Notes: a model not told the origin generated them from the sequence alone. Shown: positions 10,986-22,918, counted from the first letter of the stretch. The stretch: DNA of 64,000 nucleotides from Eonycteris spelaea (GCA_003508835.1 PUFA01000144.1:744001-808000), one strand, 5' to 3'. Translations and numbers: made by a program.

Positions 10986-12050
10986 CTCAGCACTATATCT
11001 GCCTCCCTTTTACCATTGTCTTCCTCTAAATGTTCCTGACACCTAAACTCCAAACATCCTATTTTGGGACTCAAGGTGGGTAGAGGACAGGAGATAGGTA
11101 CCCATCCTCACTTTCCTATTCAGTGATTTAAAGGACTCAGGTGATACTGGCCTGCAAGAACCCACTACCTACATCTCTTTCCAAATCCATGTTCTATGAC
11201 ATCATGTTACTACCTTGAAATTCAGACATTGTGGAGGTATTTACACCATGGAAATTGGAAAACACTACAAATCAGGGCTTTTTCCCCAGAGAGACAATTG
11301 TTGAACACTAACCAGCACACTGCTGTCCCTACCTGTGTATCAGCTATTTTCCCAACTCTCCTCATAGCTCATTCTGTCTTATTCCTGCCAGAGAATGAAG
11401 GGGTCAGAAAAATGATACTCATGTTATTGTAACCAAAGCTGTAATCTTCTCCTTACTAAGAAGGCATTCGTTTAGCTACATTTTCCCTCCAAGCTCTGAT
11501 CATTATTCTGTGTATTATTGTATATGAGGTCAATCCCCCATGGGTATTTGATTATTTATAACTTCAGAAAGTTTCTTTTGCACAGTTATTTTCCAGGCTT
11601 TCATCTACAGCAGGCAGCATTTGATAGAAATATGGAAAATGGCCTGAACCTTAAATGACAAACAGATGAGGAGGTCTGATGAAAATCACACATATTTGAA
11701 GACCATGTGTTTTCACATTTTATATATATATATGTAAATGTGTGTGTGTGTGTGTGTGTGTGTGATTTTTAATTGAGGTTGACTTAACTCATGGTAGCAT
11801 TTTTAGCTATCTTAATCAGAGGGTTACAAGAAACAGTAAAGGAAAAAATATGATCAAGGTGACCCTAGAGAAACTTGGCTTGAAGTTTCTCTCCTTACCC
11901 CTGTGTATACCTTCCAAGTCAGTCTCCATTATCTCATTGAAAAGGAAGCATACTGTTGTCCAACTAATCCTTCCAACTATAATGCAGTATTAGCATCCAT
12001 GCATGACTTTGCTATCTTCTCCAGTCATGTAGGATCTTAAAGGGACACTG
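10986..12050. other. Unassigned interval with a TA/TG microsatellite
   Basis: Holds (TA)6 at 11721-11732 and (TG)13 at 11739-11764. Otherwise I recognise no family and no gene. The frame 11196-11432 has no known domain. Confidence 0.4.
11721..11764. repeat. Compound (TA)n-(TG)n microsatellite
   Basis: Pure (TA)6, a short linker, then (TG)13. Alternating purine-pyrimidine sequence of this kind can adopt Z-DNA and is usually length-polymorphic. Confidence 0.95.
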
Positions 12051-12440
12051 TGATGTTCATGTTTTAGGTGGTCATTAATGTTGCTCTCCAATATTTGCCC
12101 CTGGGGCACATGGGAGGATTGCACCTCCTATCCCCCTGTGGTTGGTTGGGCCCTGGAACTAGTTCTGGTTAATGAGTTATGAGAAACTGTGGCACATGTC
12201 ATTTTCTGGACCAGAGCATTTGATTTGCAATGTAAGTCCTTCCAGAGCTTTCTTTCTCTTAGGCAGAGTGACTCACAACATTTGAGATGGGAGCTGCCCC
12301 ATCAGCGTGGGTTCTGGACTACCGAGTCCTCAGACACCTGAAATGGGTGTGTTGTGCTGTATTATTCAGATGTAGCACTGGGATTTGAAGGTTATTTGTT
12401 TCCATAAGAAAACTCAGCCTATCCTAACCATTAGTTCATC
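12051..12440 (+). mobile_element. Probable old LTR or similar interspersed repeat
   Basis: The segment 'ggccctggaactagttctggttaatgagttatgagaaactgtggcacatgtcattttctggacc' followed much later by 'gtagcactgggatttgaaggttatttgtttcc' and 'cctatcctaacc' matches the plan of an old mammalian LTR: a 'ggccaatgggatgtgagcggaagtgatgtg' block, then a 3' 'gagatttggggg ttgtttgttac' end. The copy is heavily diverged and the family name is not secure. Confidence 0.5.
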
Positions 12441-12529
12441 TCTCATTACAAGAACCCCAAGTCTCAAATAGTTTCAGGACTCAGCTCCAATCAGAGCTCA
12501 GGAAATAAATACTGAGGGTCACAGACCCA

Positions 12530-12690
12530 GTCCATTATAAAAATCATAGAATATGAGTCCTAATATAGACTTATAAATTATGAAATAAGACCAGCGCCCT
12601 CATTTACCCCAGAGGAATCTGAGGCCCAGAGGGGGACGTTTCTTGCCTTATATCATCCAGGTAGTTAGTGGTCCTTTTGAATACACCACT
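12530..12690 (-). repeat. MIR-like ancient SINE fragment
   Basis: 'cctcatttaccccagaggaatctgaggcccagagggggacgtttcttgccttatatcatccagg' is the reverse of the MIR core region ('cattttacagatgaggaaactgaggcccagagagg...'). It could equally be the related ancient repeat noted near 1.8 kb. Confidence 0.55.
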
Positions 12691-12779
12691 TCTTCCGGTA
12701 AGGAACTAAGTTCCCTTGATCTGATCACAGTTTTCTGGATTTCCTCATAGTATAATCCCACTTTCATGTTAGAGAGAAT

Positions 12780-12997
12780 AGAATCTTGAGTCAAACTGGC
12801 TGACTCAGCTCTGTGGCTTATCGGTTATGAGCTTCACCCAAGGCCCTGTAAGCACTGTTGGACTCATGTCCAACATCTGCTGAGTAGGAATGGTAAAAGG
12901 GTTATTGTGACAATATCTAAATGAGATCTATTTAAAATGCTTAGCACAGTGCCTAGAACATACAACAGCCTAATAAACATTCGCCATTGTTATTACA
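12780..12997 (+). repeat. MIR SINE
   Basis: Plus-strand MIR with 'gttattgtgacaatatctaaatgagatctatttaaaatgcttagcacagtgcctagaacatacaacagcctaataaacattcgccattgttatta', the standard MIR 3' half, preceded by a diverged core. Confidence 0.85.
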
Positions 12998-14838
12998 TTC
13001 AGAGAGTTCCTTCTGTATGCCACTCCCAAGGGAGGCACAAGATAACCAAGAAAGATTATTTAGTCCATCCAAAGTGTTCCCAAAAGAAGGGGTACTTACC
13101 TTTCCTAGAAAAGAAAAAGTACTAAGCAGATTCACTGCTATTCTATTTAGATAACTCCAAACTTTGCAATGCATTGAGGATAGTTGGTTGTTTTGCCCAA
13201 ATTATTCAATTACCTTGGCTCTCTCTTCGCTTTAGCTGTAGGGCAATAGCAACTGATTTATTAGACTTCATTCCCCCCTCACCACCTGCCCCCCACAAGA
13301 GACTGTAAGTTCTATTTTAGCATCAAAAAAAAGGAAAGCATCCCTCAGAAAGCTGGCAAAGGCCCAAGAGAGAATGAAATTTTTCTCTGAACCCTGTTTG
13401 ATCCTAAAATGCCAACTCAAGAATTGTTACTTAGGTAACAGTGCGTGGCTGTGAGTGCTGTTTGAATATCAGCAGGGAAAGAGTCCAAACTACAAAACGC
13501 AGTATGCATTTTGTAAGGCAGTTTTCTTATTCACCTTCTTTTTGGTCCCCAGTGAACAAATGATCATCTCTAGAATGTTCTGGCAAAAGACAAGTGCCAC
13601 ACAGGGATCCACCACAGGTCACATGTCCAGATCACTCAAAAACACAAACCCATCCCCCTCAAAAGGATTTCCACCACCTGAAGAAGAGCCTTTTCAAATG
13701 TAAAAGATTTCTCATCTCAATTAAAAATAAAACTTGAATTTTAAGACACACTGAGAAAAGTGACGTTTAAATGTTTCCTGAGGTGAAGCAGATACTTTGC
13801 CAGAATGAGAATGGTAAAGAGAGTTGTATGAACTTTGGTGTAGAAAGGAAGGAGGGGCCCATGGAAAGGAATAGCCTGGGGCTGTGTGGTATATAATATT
13901 TACCCATTTCACAATTTCCTCTGCCTTCAGTTTTATAGACAAGCCCCAGGGCTCCCCTGGGCCAAGACTTGAGTTTAGGATCCAGGTAACCAATTTCACT
14001 TGGCATTCTGGGGCTTCTCACTAACCCAAGGACAGAAGTAACCACAGAGTCATAGGTCAGAGGAGATTATTATATAGCAAAACCAGCAGCCAGAGGATGA
14101 GGCCTTAGTCCAGTAAGGTCTGTCTGGCATTTGCTTTTTTCGACTTCTGTCCATGGCTTTCTGTTCTCTTTGGGAAAGGGCTCAGGATATCACTCTGCAG
14201 AGAACTGGATTTCAGAGCTCAGGAAGTGTTCTTGGGACTGGGTGGTGCAGAGGAGAAGGCAGGGGGTATATTCATTCACATTAAAGTGTTACAGATTTGA
14301 TGTTGTAGCATTTTGCTTTTCTTATGGGGGGCGGTGCTTGGTGTGTGAGTCAGCTGGTCAGGCTTGGCTGATCTTGGCTGGGTTCATTCATGTACCTGTG
14401 TTTGGCTAATGGGACTACTGGAATTTGGTTGGTCTAGGATGACCCCAATTTGGAGGTCTTGTCTCTTTCGCATGGCCTCTTACATTTCTTCAGCAGGTTG
14501 GTAGCAGAAGTCACAGGGCAAAAGGCATGGAGACAAGCAAGACATTAATTGAGACCATTAATGAATCCATCTACTACAGCATCTATCTTTTTCATGTTAG
14601 AAGACTCTCTGAAACATCTTATTATCCTTGGCTGTCCATTCATACTTAAGTGTGAGGCAAAATCAAAAGCCTATTGGAAGCTCTACGTAAGAGGACAGGG
14701 CTTATTGACAGGTGGAGGTCAGTGTAGGATAATCAGATAATAGCTGTTCTTTTCATGAGGGGTTTTCAAACATCAGCATATGGCTCTTTTCTTGGGAACT
14801 TTTAGCTTCTCTAAAGAAAAATCTCTTAGGGTGGGGCT
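12998..14838. other. Unassigned unique sequence
   Basis: No repeat family recognised. Antisense frames of 92 codons at 13721-13999 and 13767-14045, and a plus frame at 14131-14409, have no domain, signal peptide or conserved motif that I can name. Nothing here supports a gene. Confidence 0.35.
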
Positions 14839-16007
14839 CCTGATAATTCTTTTTTTTTTTTTTTTTACGTTTTCCCCTAGCTTTATTGAGATATAATTGA
14901 CATAAAACATTGCCTAAGTTTAAGGTGTACAGTGTGATGATCTGCTATATGTACATATTATGAGATGATTACCATAAAAAGATGAGTTATACATATACCA
15001 TCTCACATAATTACTTTGTGTGTGTGTGTTGAGAATATTTAAGATTTACTCTGTCAGCAATCTTCAAGTATACCATACAGTACTATTAACTATAGTCACC
15101 ATACTGTACTTAGATCCCAAGGACTTATTCATCTTATAAATGGACCAACATCTTCCTATTTCCCCCACCTCCATTCTGCTCTTCGTTTCTAAGTTTAACT
15201 TTTTTATATTCCCTATATAAGTGAAATCATACAATATTTGTCCTTTTCTGTCTGACATATTTCACTTAGCATAATGCCCTCAAGGTCCATCTATATTTTC
15301 ACAAATGGCAGGATTTCCTTCTTTTTCATGGCTGTATAGTATTATATATATCTACATGTATCTCACATCGTCTTTATCCATTCATCTTTCATTAGACACT
15401 TAGTTTGTTTCCATGTCTTGGCTATTGTAAATACAGCTGCAATGAACATGGGAGTGTAGCTATCTCTTCAAGATACTGATTTCATTTCCTTTAGCTAAAT
15501 ACCCAGATATAGAATTGGTGGATCATAGGTAGTTCTATTTTTAAATTTTTGAAAAACTTCCATATAATTTTCCATGATGGCTGCATCAATATTCTCACCA
15601 ATAGTACATGAGGGTTCCTTATACATCACATCCTCACCAACACTTGTTATTGCTTGTCTTCTTGATAATAGGTGTGAGGTAATATCTAATGTGGTTGTGA
15701 TTTAGATTTCTTTAATAATTAGTGATGTGTCATATGTTTTAGCTTTCATTGGCCAGCTATATGTCTTCTGTGGAAAATGTCTATTCAAGTCCTCTGCCCA
15801 TTTATTAATCAAATTTTTCAGGGTTTTGGGTTTTTTTGTTTTTCATTTTTTTGTTTTTGCCATTGTAGAAGTTCCTTATATATTTTGAATATATAAGATG
15901 TATGGTTTATCAGATGTGGTTTCCAAATGTTTTCTCCCATTCCATAGGTTGTCTCTTCAGTCTGCTGAGTATTTCCTTTGGTGTGTACCTCCGGTCCTCA
16001 TAATTCT
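14839..16007 (-). mobile_element. 5'-truncated L1 (L1MA/L1MB-type) with target-site duplications
   Basis: A poly(T) head (14851-14866) is followed by antisense L1 3' UTR ('ctagctttattgagatataattgacat', 'taaggtgtacagtgtgatgatc') and then by antisense ORF2 3' end ('gtatagtattatatatatctacatgtatc', 'cattggccagctatatgtcttc', 'gtcctctgcccattta'). The flanks CCTGATAATTCT (14839-14850) and CCTCATAATTCT (15996-16007) match at 11 of 12 positions and are the TSD. The insert is about 1.15 kb, a truncated dead copy with no intact ORF. Confidence 0.92.
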
Positions 16008-17324
16008 GAGAGCAAGTCAGAGGGAGGGCCTGGGGGTGGCATAATTCAGGATGTAGGCATACATAGAACACTCTAGTTTTCAATCCAAGCCTTGCCTCTG
16101 CCTTCTGCTGTGCCCAGCATCCAGAGTCCAGGGCTTCTCAGATTCCTCTTTGCTAGGATTAAACCTCTGGACTTCTGAGGGGTGAGGGGTGAAGAAGAGG
16201 GTAGTGTGAGAAGGGTAACAAAGAGAGATTGCCTGGCTCTGATAAATTGATGAGAGGACCTTGGTTCATGGTCCAACTGCTGCGTGTTCAGACTTTCATC
16301 CAACTTCCCTCATTGTGCCTGATGGTGTCTGGTGCCTCCTAACACCAAGCATCCTGGGGTTCTGTCAGGAAATCGGGGCATTTCCTGCCCTATCATCTTG
16401 CCACAAACACTGAAGCTCCAACTTGAAAGTGGCTGCTTCTGGGGAACCTGAACAGGACGTGGGGAGGAGAGGTGCAGATGACTTATGGTCTTTATATTTC
16501 AGTACTGCTTGATTTTTAAAGGACATGCATATATTTCTATAATAAATTTAATTTTAAAAGAAAGGTATACATGAGGGAAAGAAGAGTTTTCACATTTTTG
16601 CTTGCGAATTCATTTGGAAGCTGCAATCTGAGTCCCCTCTCTATGTCTATTTGCTTTTTTAGAGAAAAGGTAGCACTTTCCAAACTTATTCACTTCATGG
16701 CACACATAGAAAATGATAATATTTGTATAACATGCTGATTACTCATGGCCAGAGGCAACTCGGTCTAATGTCTGGTACCAGCTTTTCCTAAGCCTCACCC
16801 AGACACCACCAAGATCCAAGGGCACTGTAACCAGGCACACTGTAATGTGAGCATGGCATACCAGTAAGGAAGCTCTGCCTCAAACTATCTGTGGTAATAA
16901 CCTATTTTTTTTTCTTTATCTCTAATCCATTACACATCAAGACATGGTTCTACTTTGAGTGACTGGTACACAGCTCACATCACATGCCACTCACCACCCA
17001 GAGTTCAATAGCACCCAGACTAATCAATACTCTATTTAATGAAACAGCCCACTGATCGTACACTTGGAGTCACAGCAACATTAAGTATATTTAAATGTTT
17101 CTAATCACTTCTCCATTTCTCTTTCATGGACCAGTAACAAAGATCTAACAGTTTCCTGATCAAGGAAAGCTGAGAACCAAAAAGTCATTTAGATCTAGAA
17201 CAACTACTATTTTCATTCATTGTTGTTTTTTTTTTAATTTTTTTATTGCAATCAGTTTCTTGTGTCAATAGCCACACCCACAGCATTTGTGAGATGCTCT
17301 TTTGCCTTTGAGAATTAACTCAAA
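16008..17324. other. Mostly unassigned; possible old DNA-transposon remnant
   Basis: At 16676-16880 'tttccaaacttattcacttcatggcacacatag...' and 'cttttcctaagcctcacccag', with 'catggaccagtaacaaagatctaac' near 17128, hint at a diverged hAT-type element, but I cannot align it convincingly. The minus frame 16073-16303 shows no domain. Confidence 0.3.
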
Positions 17325-17435
17325 TGCCTCATTTTTCAGATGAAGATTCTGAGAGCCAGAGACTTTCAAGTGACTTTCCCAAAGTCCCACAGTTGGTTTG
17401 TAGCAAATCTCTGAATCCAGTTTGATGTTTTTATC
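17325..17435 (-). repeat. MIR SINE fragment
   Basis: 'ctcatttttcagatgaagattctgagagccagagactttcaagtgactttcccaaagtcccacagttgg' is the reverse complement of the MIR core and head. About 110 bp survive. Confidence 0.8.
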
Positions 17436-17585
17436 CATAACTCCAATTTGACCTCAAACGGAAATGTGTATTCTTATTATTAAGTCTTTTTTCATCAATA
17501 TTAACATGACTTTGGTAATGCTAATGTCCTGCCAACTATCATCTTAAATAAGAATCAGACTGCCAAATTTACATTTGGCATGTAC

Positions 17586-17946
17586 AGGAGTGTCTCAGTC
17601 CATTTCAGCTGTTATAAGAAAAATACCACAGACTGGGTGGCTTATGAACAACAGAAATCGATTTCTCTCAGTTCTGGAGACTGGGAAGTCCAAGTTCAAG
17701 GTCCTGGCAGATTCAGTATCTGGTGGAAGCCTGGCTCATAAATGGCAGTCTTTATGTTCTCACATGGCCGAAGGGGCGAGACAGCTCTCTGGGGTCTCTT
17801 ATAAAAGCACTAATTCCAATCATGAAGGCTCTACCTCCATGACATAATTGCCTCCCAAGAGCCACACCTTCAAACCATCATTTTTCGAGTTAGGTTTCAA
17901 CAGACGAATTTTGGGGGGACACAAACATTCAATCTATAGCAAGGAG
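17586..17946 (-). mobile_element. Complete MLT1A0-type solo LTR with 5-bp TSD
   Basis: The LTR runs 17591-17941, begins TG and ends CA, and is flanked by AGGAG on both sides (17586-17590 and 17942-17946). In reverse complement it carries the MLT1A0 landmarks: 'tatagattgaatgtttgtgtccccccaaaattcg', 'ggtagagccttcatgattggaattagtgctttt', and the 3' 'ctgagagaaatcgatttctgttgttcataagccacccagtctgtgg'. It is a solo LTR left by recombination of an ERVL-MaLR element. The plus-strand frame 17575-17847 is a by-product of this LTR. Confidence 0.93.
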
Positions 17947-18479
17947 TGTACGCTTCCCTAATGGCCCCCAAGTCCCATTCTGACAGATAGCAGTACTGCT
18001 TCAGGAAAGGGCTCATGTCAAAACCTGGCTCACAAGGTCAGAACTTCCCAGGCACAGTAGACATGAACTATCACAACAGGCACAAAGTCACATCATTCAG
18101 AGCCATTATTCACACTACCAAATCCCACCTGATTACAAGGACTCTACACAAGCAGAGCACGTTCACAGGAGGGCCTGCAGTCCTGAAACTGTATCAAGTG
18201 AGGAAAACTTGAAAGAGTAGGAGATGTTCAGGCTGAAGAAAAGAAAATTCAAAGAAACACGGAGCTATTAATAAATATCTGAAGGGTCATCACACAGCAG
18301 ATGGATTAGGCATATTCCAAAGGGCCTCAGAAGAGGGCCATATGTATGGGAATGTCATTTTAATGTACGGAAGAGCTTTCTAGTGATTGTAGCCAATGAT
18401 GGAATGATTGTTTTGAAAGGTAGTGAGTTCTCTGTTACCAGAGCTATTCAAGCAGAATTACTGGAAAAGTGTCAAGTAT

Positions 18480-18660
18480 TCCAGATAAAATAAAGGATGC
18501 TCAATCAAATTCAAATTCCAAATAAACCACAAATACTTTTTTTAGTATAATTATATCTCAAATATTATATAGGACATATTCATACTGGAAAAGTATTAGT
18601 GGTTTATCTGAAATTCAAAATTAACTAGGTGTCCTCTATTATTACGTATTAACTCTAGCC
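18480..18660. mobile_element. Palindromic DNA-transposon-like element (MER53-like)
   Basis: A left arm (about 18487-18556) and right arm (about 18572-18641) are imperfect inverted repeats of roughly 70 bases: 'aaattcaaattccaaataaacca' on the left pairs with 'tggtttatctgaaattcaaaatt' on the right, and AATACTTTTTTTAGTAT opposes ATACTGGAAAAGTATT. Such a near-perfect palindrome is characteristic of a small mammalian palindromic MITE; MER53 is my best guess. Transcribed, it would fold into a long hairpin. Confidence 0.7.
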
Positions 18661-20571
18661 ACCCAGTATTGGGGGAACAATCCGGGCTATGATTTTACCA
18701 CTCTTCTTAAGATTATAGGAAGTTACAGCGAGACAGTCAGGCTATTGTTGGTCTAAATGAAAAACATAATTTTTCTAAAGAAAAAGTGCCCTCCTGAGTC
18801 TCCTAGAGCTAATACAAACTGCCCAGCTGCTCCAGAGGGGCTGTCATTACAGAGCTCAATAAAATGGATCCTCTTGGCTCTGGGGATTGAGAGCTGCAGG
18901 GCTTCCTCACGCAATAGTGAGAACTTGTCGGTTTTGTTTAGTAAACATAATGTGTGACACCAAGCACTCCCCTCCACTTGTTTATGTCTGGCTGCACTGC
19001 CAGCCAGAGGCAAGGCCTGTGGCTCCACGGTCAGAGATCTCCTCAGAAAGAAAGCAAAGATCTTAGATGTTCCCTGGAGTAAAAGCATATGGGCCAATCA
19101 GAAAAAAAATTCATGCAAAACTTCACTGCTTCCACCAAGACTCCATCTCCTGTCTAGGCCACTTTATGGGAAAAGAAGCTTCATCATCTGGTCTTTACCC
19201 ACTAGTCCCTACCCCCGCACTGCGCCCTCAGCTCAAAACTCATGCCTGTTCCCTGGCCTGGCAGGCCCTGTGTCAGACGGCCTACCACATTGTCATGTGA
19301 AAGAATCCTAAACTGAAGCAGAAAGTGTCAGGAAGTAATTCTGAGTTTCCTACCTTTCATCAATTTACGCCAGATGCTCAACCCACTGAACAAGGCGGAC
19401 GGACCCTTGCACTCAGCCAAAGCATTAATGCTGTAAAAACTCCCACAGCCTCCTGGTCTTAAAAAGGGAAACAGAAAGTGAAGCAAACCTAAAAATGCCT
19501 AGCCCCACTCTTTTGACTCTCCCCACACCTAGAGACCTGCTAAAAACTGGTCCACAGTACCTGAGTATCGTTCCTCAAAAGACCTGTGATGCTGGGGTAA
19601 GCTGACACTACCCAGGTATCGACTGTCCAGCTCCAAAGTGCTCCACAATATCCCAAAGAACAAAGAGGGTAGCAGTGGAGGATGCACCCAGCTTTGGGAG
19701 GGGGTTAAATAGAGGAGGGAGGGAGAAAGGACCCAGTTCAACCTGTAAATGGCCGAATCCATTCATTATTTGGCAGATGGTAAGCAAGGGCGGCTAGCTT
19801 GACAGGTATCCAGAATCCCATTTGCCTGCTCCAAAGAAGGTTGATGCTGAGCAGCAAGAGCCTAAACCTACCAGCCTCATGGCTAAGACCAAGCTGAAGA
19901 AGAGAGCTGAAAATAGACCTGATTCATCTGTCTATTCAAGCAGCCAGCCTGGCTGGGCTGCCAGTGTGGTTCTGGGTAGCCTTCTGACAGAAATTAGTGT
20001 TTTGTCTGCAGCTCTGGAGAGGCCTTGAAGCCAAAATTGTAACTTTGTTCCATCAAACACCTTGAAAAATGAATCGGAAAGAGGTTTGAAGCACATGCTT
20101 TGGTGCTTTTGGGGGACATGCCCTAAGCAGATGACCTGCAAACTCAACAGCAATCCACGTGGACTGGGTTTCCCAGACGACATCTCAAAGAAGCATTATT
20201 TTAAGGCCTCCATAGCAGTACCCATGGTGAGTATGTTTTATCGAGCTTCAGCCAGGTTCTTCCACCCAACTCACCAGAGAATTCCTATGTCCGATGGAGA
20301 AAGGCCTAGAAGGCCAAGGCCCCTGCTCCGCAGCTGTTTCTCTCATGATGCTGAGGTTGGTTAGAAAGTTTCTCATCTCATACTTTTTGACATTCCCCTC
20401 CCATCCCTCTACCCCACACCCCACGGCGGAAAAAGAAATCTTGCTTTCCACTTTCCTCCTCCTAAGTCATCTTAGCCATTGTGAAAATATGATCCTGTCA
20501 TCACAAAAAAGGAATTGGTGTCCCCTGCCTCAGCTTACTACCATTTGTGCCAAAATTAAAATAAATGTTTT
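18661..20571. other. Unassigned unique sequence
   Basis: I recognise no repeat. Frames of up to 114 codons (minus 18753-19097, plus 20062-20364) overlap each other on opposite strands and show no motif of a known family. Mixed base composition with few CpGs. Confidence 0.35.
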
Positions 20572-20759
20572 TAAAAAGAGAATCAAGAAAGAAAGGAGCA
20601 AGTGACAAGAGACAAAGAGAGTGAAAGGGTAAGGGAGAAGGTAAGGGGAAAGTGGGAGGGAAAAGGAGAGAGGAAGTTGGAAAGTGAGAGTAAAGAGTAG
20701 AAGAGCGAAGAGAAAGAAGAAAGGATGGCGAGAGAGGCTGGCAAAGGGAAGGGAGAGAA
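20572..20759. repeat. GA-rich polypurine tract
   Basis: About 190 bases in which the plus strand is almost wholly A and G, built from irregular AAGG, GAGA and GGGAAA units with only scattered C/T interruptions. It is low complexity rather than a clean tandem repeat. Such polypurine-polypyrimidine tracts can form triplex (H-) DNA. The antisense frame 20530-20793 is Leu/Ser/Phe-rich because of this composition and is not a gene. Confidence 0.9.
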
Positions 20760-21589
20760 TTATAACATCATTCTCCCTCATCTCATCCTTCATGAGGATA
20801 AAGTTTCACTTATAAAAGGCAGACACACTCCTAACTCTGGGACTGTCCAAAGGCTTAGCTTGGAGGATCCCAGCCTCCAAGCCACAGGCAGGAACAAAGG
20901 GACAGGACATGAAGAACACCTTCCATTGTAAACCCCAGGGGAATAGGGCTGTCAAGGGGCCAGGATAGGGCGGAGAAGGCCAAGGCCTGACACAGAGGTG
21001 ACAGGTGGCTCTGGACATTTATCCACACACCCAGGAAGCAGATTGGACCCTGAGTAGGAGGGACAGGTGTCATTCTCTCAGCTTCCTGCTTCCCAGGTCT
21101 CACATGGCGGGAGGGTGGTGGCAGTGGTCTTTTCTTGTTCTCTTTACTGACTTCCTGCCTTTAGGATCTCCCTTTAACTTTTGCCTCACTGGGACACTGT
21201 GGAAATCCCTGCTGGCGGTCCTTTCTCAAGTGCTGTAAAAAACTGAAGAGAAGAAAAGACATCAAAGAAGACCAGCATGGAGCAGCTCTGCCATCCTGGT
21301 TCTTCACCTGGAGAGAAGGATTTGACAGTAGGGTCCCCAAAAGCCTCAGCCTCATCCCCACTCCACATTGCTACCCTCGGCAACTTGCCTGCCACACTGC
21401 CTGAAAGTCCACTATTTATCACTTATCAATTACTGATTCCTTATTGCGAACTGGCTTATCGATTGCACAGGAAGAGAAAAAGGTGTATGAGGCGCTCCCC
21501 ACCCAGGAGGTCCTAGGTCATATTTGTGTGTATAAATGAGCCTGATGCACACATTTATATATATCATATATTCACACAACCTTTTCAAT
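20760..21589. other. Unassigned sequence
   Basis: Several mutually overlapping short frames occur on both strands, none with a recognised domain. Slightly higher GC than the neighbourhood. No repeat family recognised. Confidence 0.35.
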
Positions 21590-22060
21590 TACTATGGAAA
21601 TTACCCCAAACTCGGTAGTGTGAAAGAAACAATCACTTATTATGCTCCTAAATCCAGGAATTCTCAGCAGAGGAGGAATGATTTGTCTCTGGTCCATGAT
21701 GACTAGGTCCTAGCTGGAAGACCCAAAGGCTGGGGGCTGGAATCATCTAGTGCCTCACTCATTCACATCCCTGGCAGCTGATGGTGGCTGAAGCTGAGAT
21801 CTTAGCTGGGTATTGTCAGCCACAACACTGTGCATGGCCTCCCCACGTGATCTGGGCTTACACATGATGGCTGCACTCCTAGGGTAAACATCCCCTCAAA
21901 AAAAACAGTCAGAACCCATATCACCTTATAACTTAGCTCAGAAGTCACACGGCACCTCTTCTGCCACATTCTATTTATCGAGAAAGTCGTAGAGGCCCAC
22001 CCAGTTGCAAGGGTGGGTGATGATTCCAAAATCTATTTCTCTGGGCCATTCCTCTCTCCT
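21590..22060 (-). mobile_element. LTR remnant, MLT1-like, antisense
   Basis: Begins with 'attaccccaaactcggtagtgtgaaagaaacaatcacttattatgc', the reverse of an LTR polyadenylation region ('...ttgttttaagccactaagtttgtggtaatt'). Further on are 'cacgtgatctgggctt', 'cttagctcagaagtcacacggcacctcttctgccacattctatt', matching the MLT1 plan in reverse. Strongly diverged; subfamily not assigned. Confidence 0.6.
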
Positions 22061-22440
22061 AGATTCTAGATCTGATCACCCAATTGCCTATTAAACTTGT
22101 CCACCTGATTGGTTATCAAATTCCACCTAGGTAATGCAGACTCAACACTGAACTCACTGTCTCTGCCTTTTTTCTTTCTCCTGAGAGAGCGTGGCTCTTC
22201 CAAGTCACAGAGCTAATTTGTTCTATTCTCTTTGGGCATGCAGCTGCCTGTTTTTCTCCCCAAAATTCATGTCTTCCCAAAGATTCTGTGCATACTCTTC
22301 ATTTCTTATGTCCATGTTACATGTAGAAAAATTGAATACCATCTGGTAAGGATGGTGACCATATTCCAAAATATTAGGGAGATTTTTTAAAGGAAAAATT
22401 TTATTTATGTAATTTGAAAAGCCTAAGGATATGCCATAGG
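22061..22440. other. Unassigned sequence
   Basis: No gene and no recognised repeat. Leads into an A-rich AAAT-like stretch at 22441-22500. Confidence 0.35.
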
Positions 22441-22500
22441 AAACTTGATGAAGAAAAAATAAATAAATAAAATAAAATTTAAAAAAAATTAAAAATAATG
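22441..22500. repeat. A-rich (AAAT)n-like low complexity
   Basis: Irregular AAATAAAT/AAAATT runs. This could be the decayed tail of a retroposed sequence, but no body or TSD was identified upstream. Confidence 0.75.
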
Positions 22501-22789
22501 CTATTGAAAGGTAGAATCAGAAAGAGAAAGGAGATAAGGAATAGAAGAGGAAGAGAATAATTATCAATCCCTCTATATCTGGAGACCTCACTCACATAAC
22601 TTTGGCTGCAATAAGAACAAAAACTAATATTCAGAATTGTTCAAAGGTGTAACAGACTCCCATAAAAGAAATATGAGTAGCCTCCTACTAAGAGAGATTT
22701 AAACATACACTAAATGCTCACCTAAAGAGAATACAAGCAATGTTTAGAATAGATCCTGTATGATTTACAGACCAGAAGAATCTATATCA

Positions 22790-22918
22790 TCCAGGAGTCA
22801 GATGCTATGAAGTTTCTCAGCCCTCACACCAGAATTATAATCCCCCAGACTCTAGTTATTAGAAGTAGACCTCCAGGTGAGTCATCAACACATTAAACTT
22901 TAAGAAGCATGAACTAAA
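22790..22918 (+). mobile_element. Fragment of MER5-type hAT MITE
   Basis: 'ccccagactctagttattagaagtagacctccaggtgagtcatcaacacattaaactttaagaagcatg' follows the 3' part of the MER5/MER20-group consensus ('...ccaggtgattctgatgcacattaaagtttgagaagcactg'). Confidence 0.55.

Noticed and set aside
17575..17847. 90-codon plus-strand frame
   Set aside because: Lies inside the antisense solo LTR 17591-17941.
18753..19097. 114-codon minus-strand frame
   Set aside because: No family resemblance and a plus-strand frame of similar quality overlaps it, as expected by chance.
20530..20793. Leu/Phe/Ser-rich 87-codon minus-strand frame resembling a signal or membrane protein
   Set aside because: Product of the polypurine tract read in antisense.
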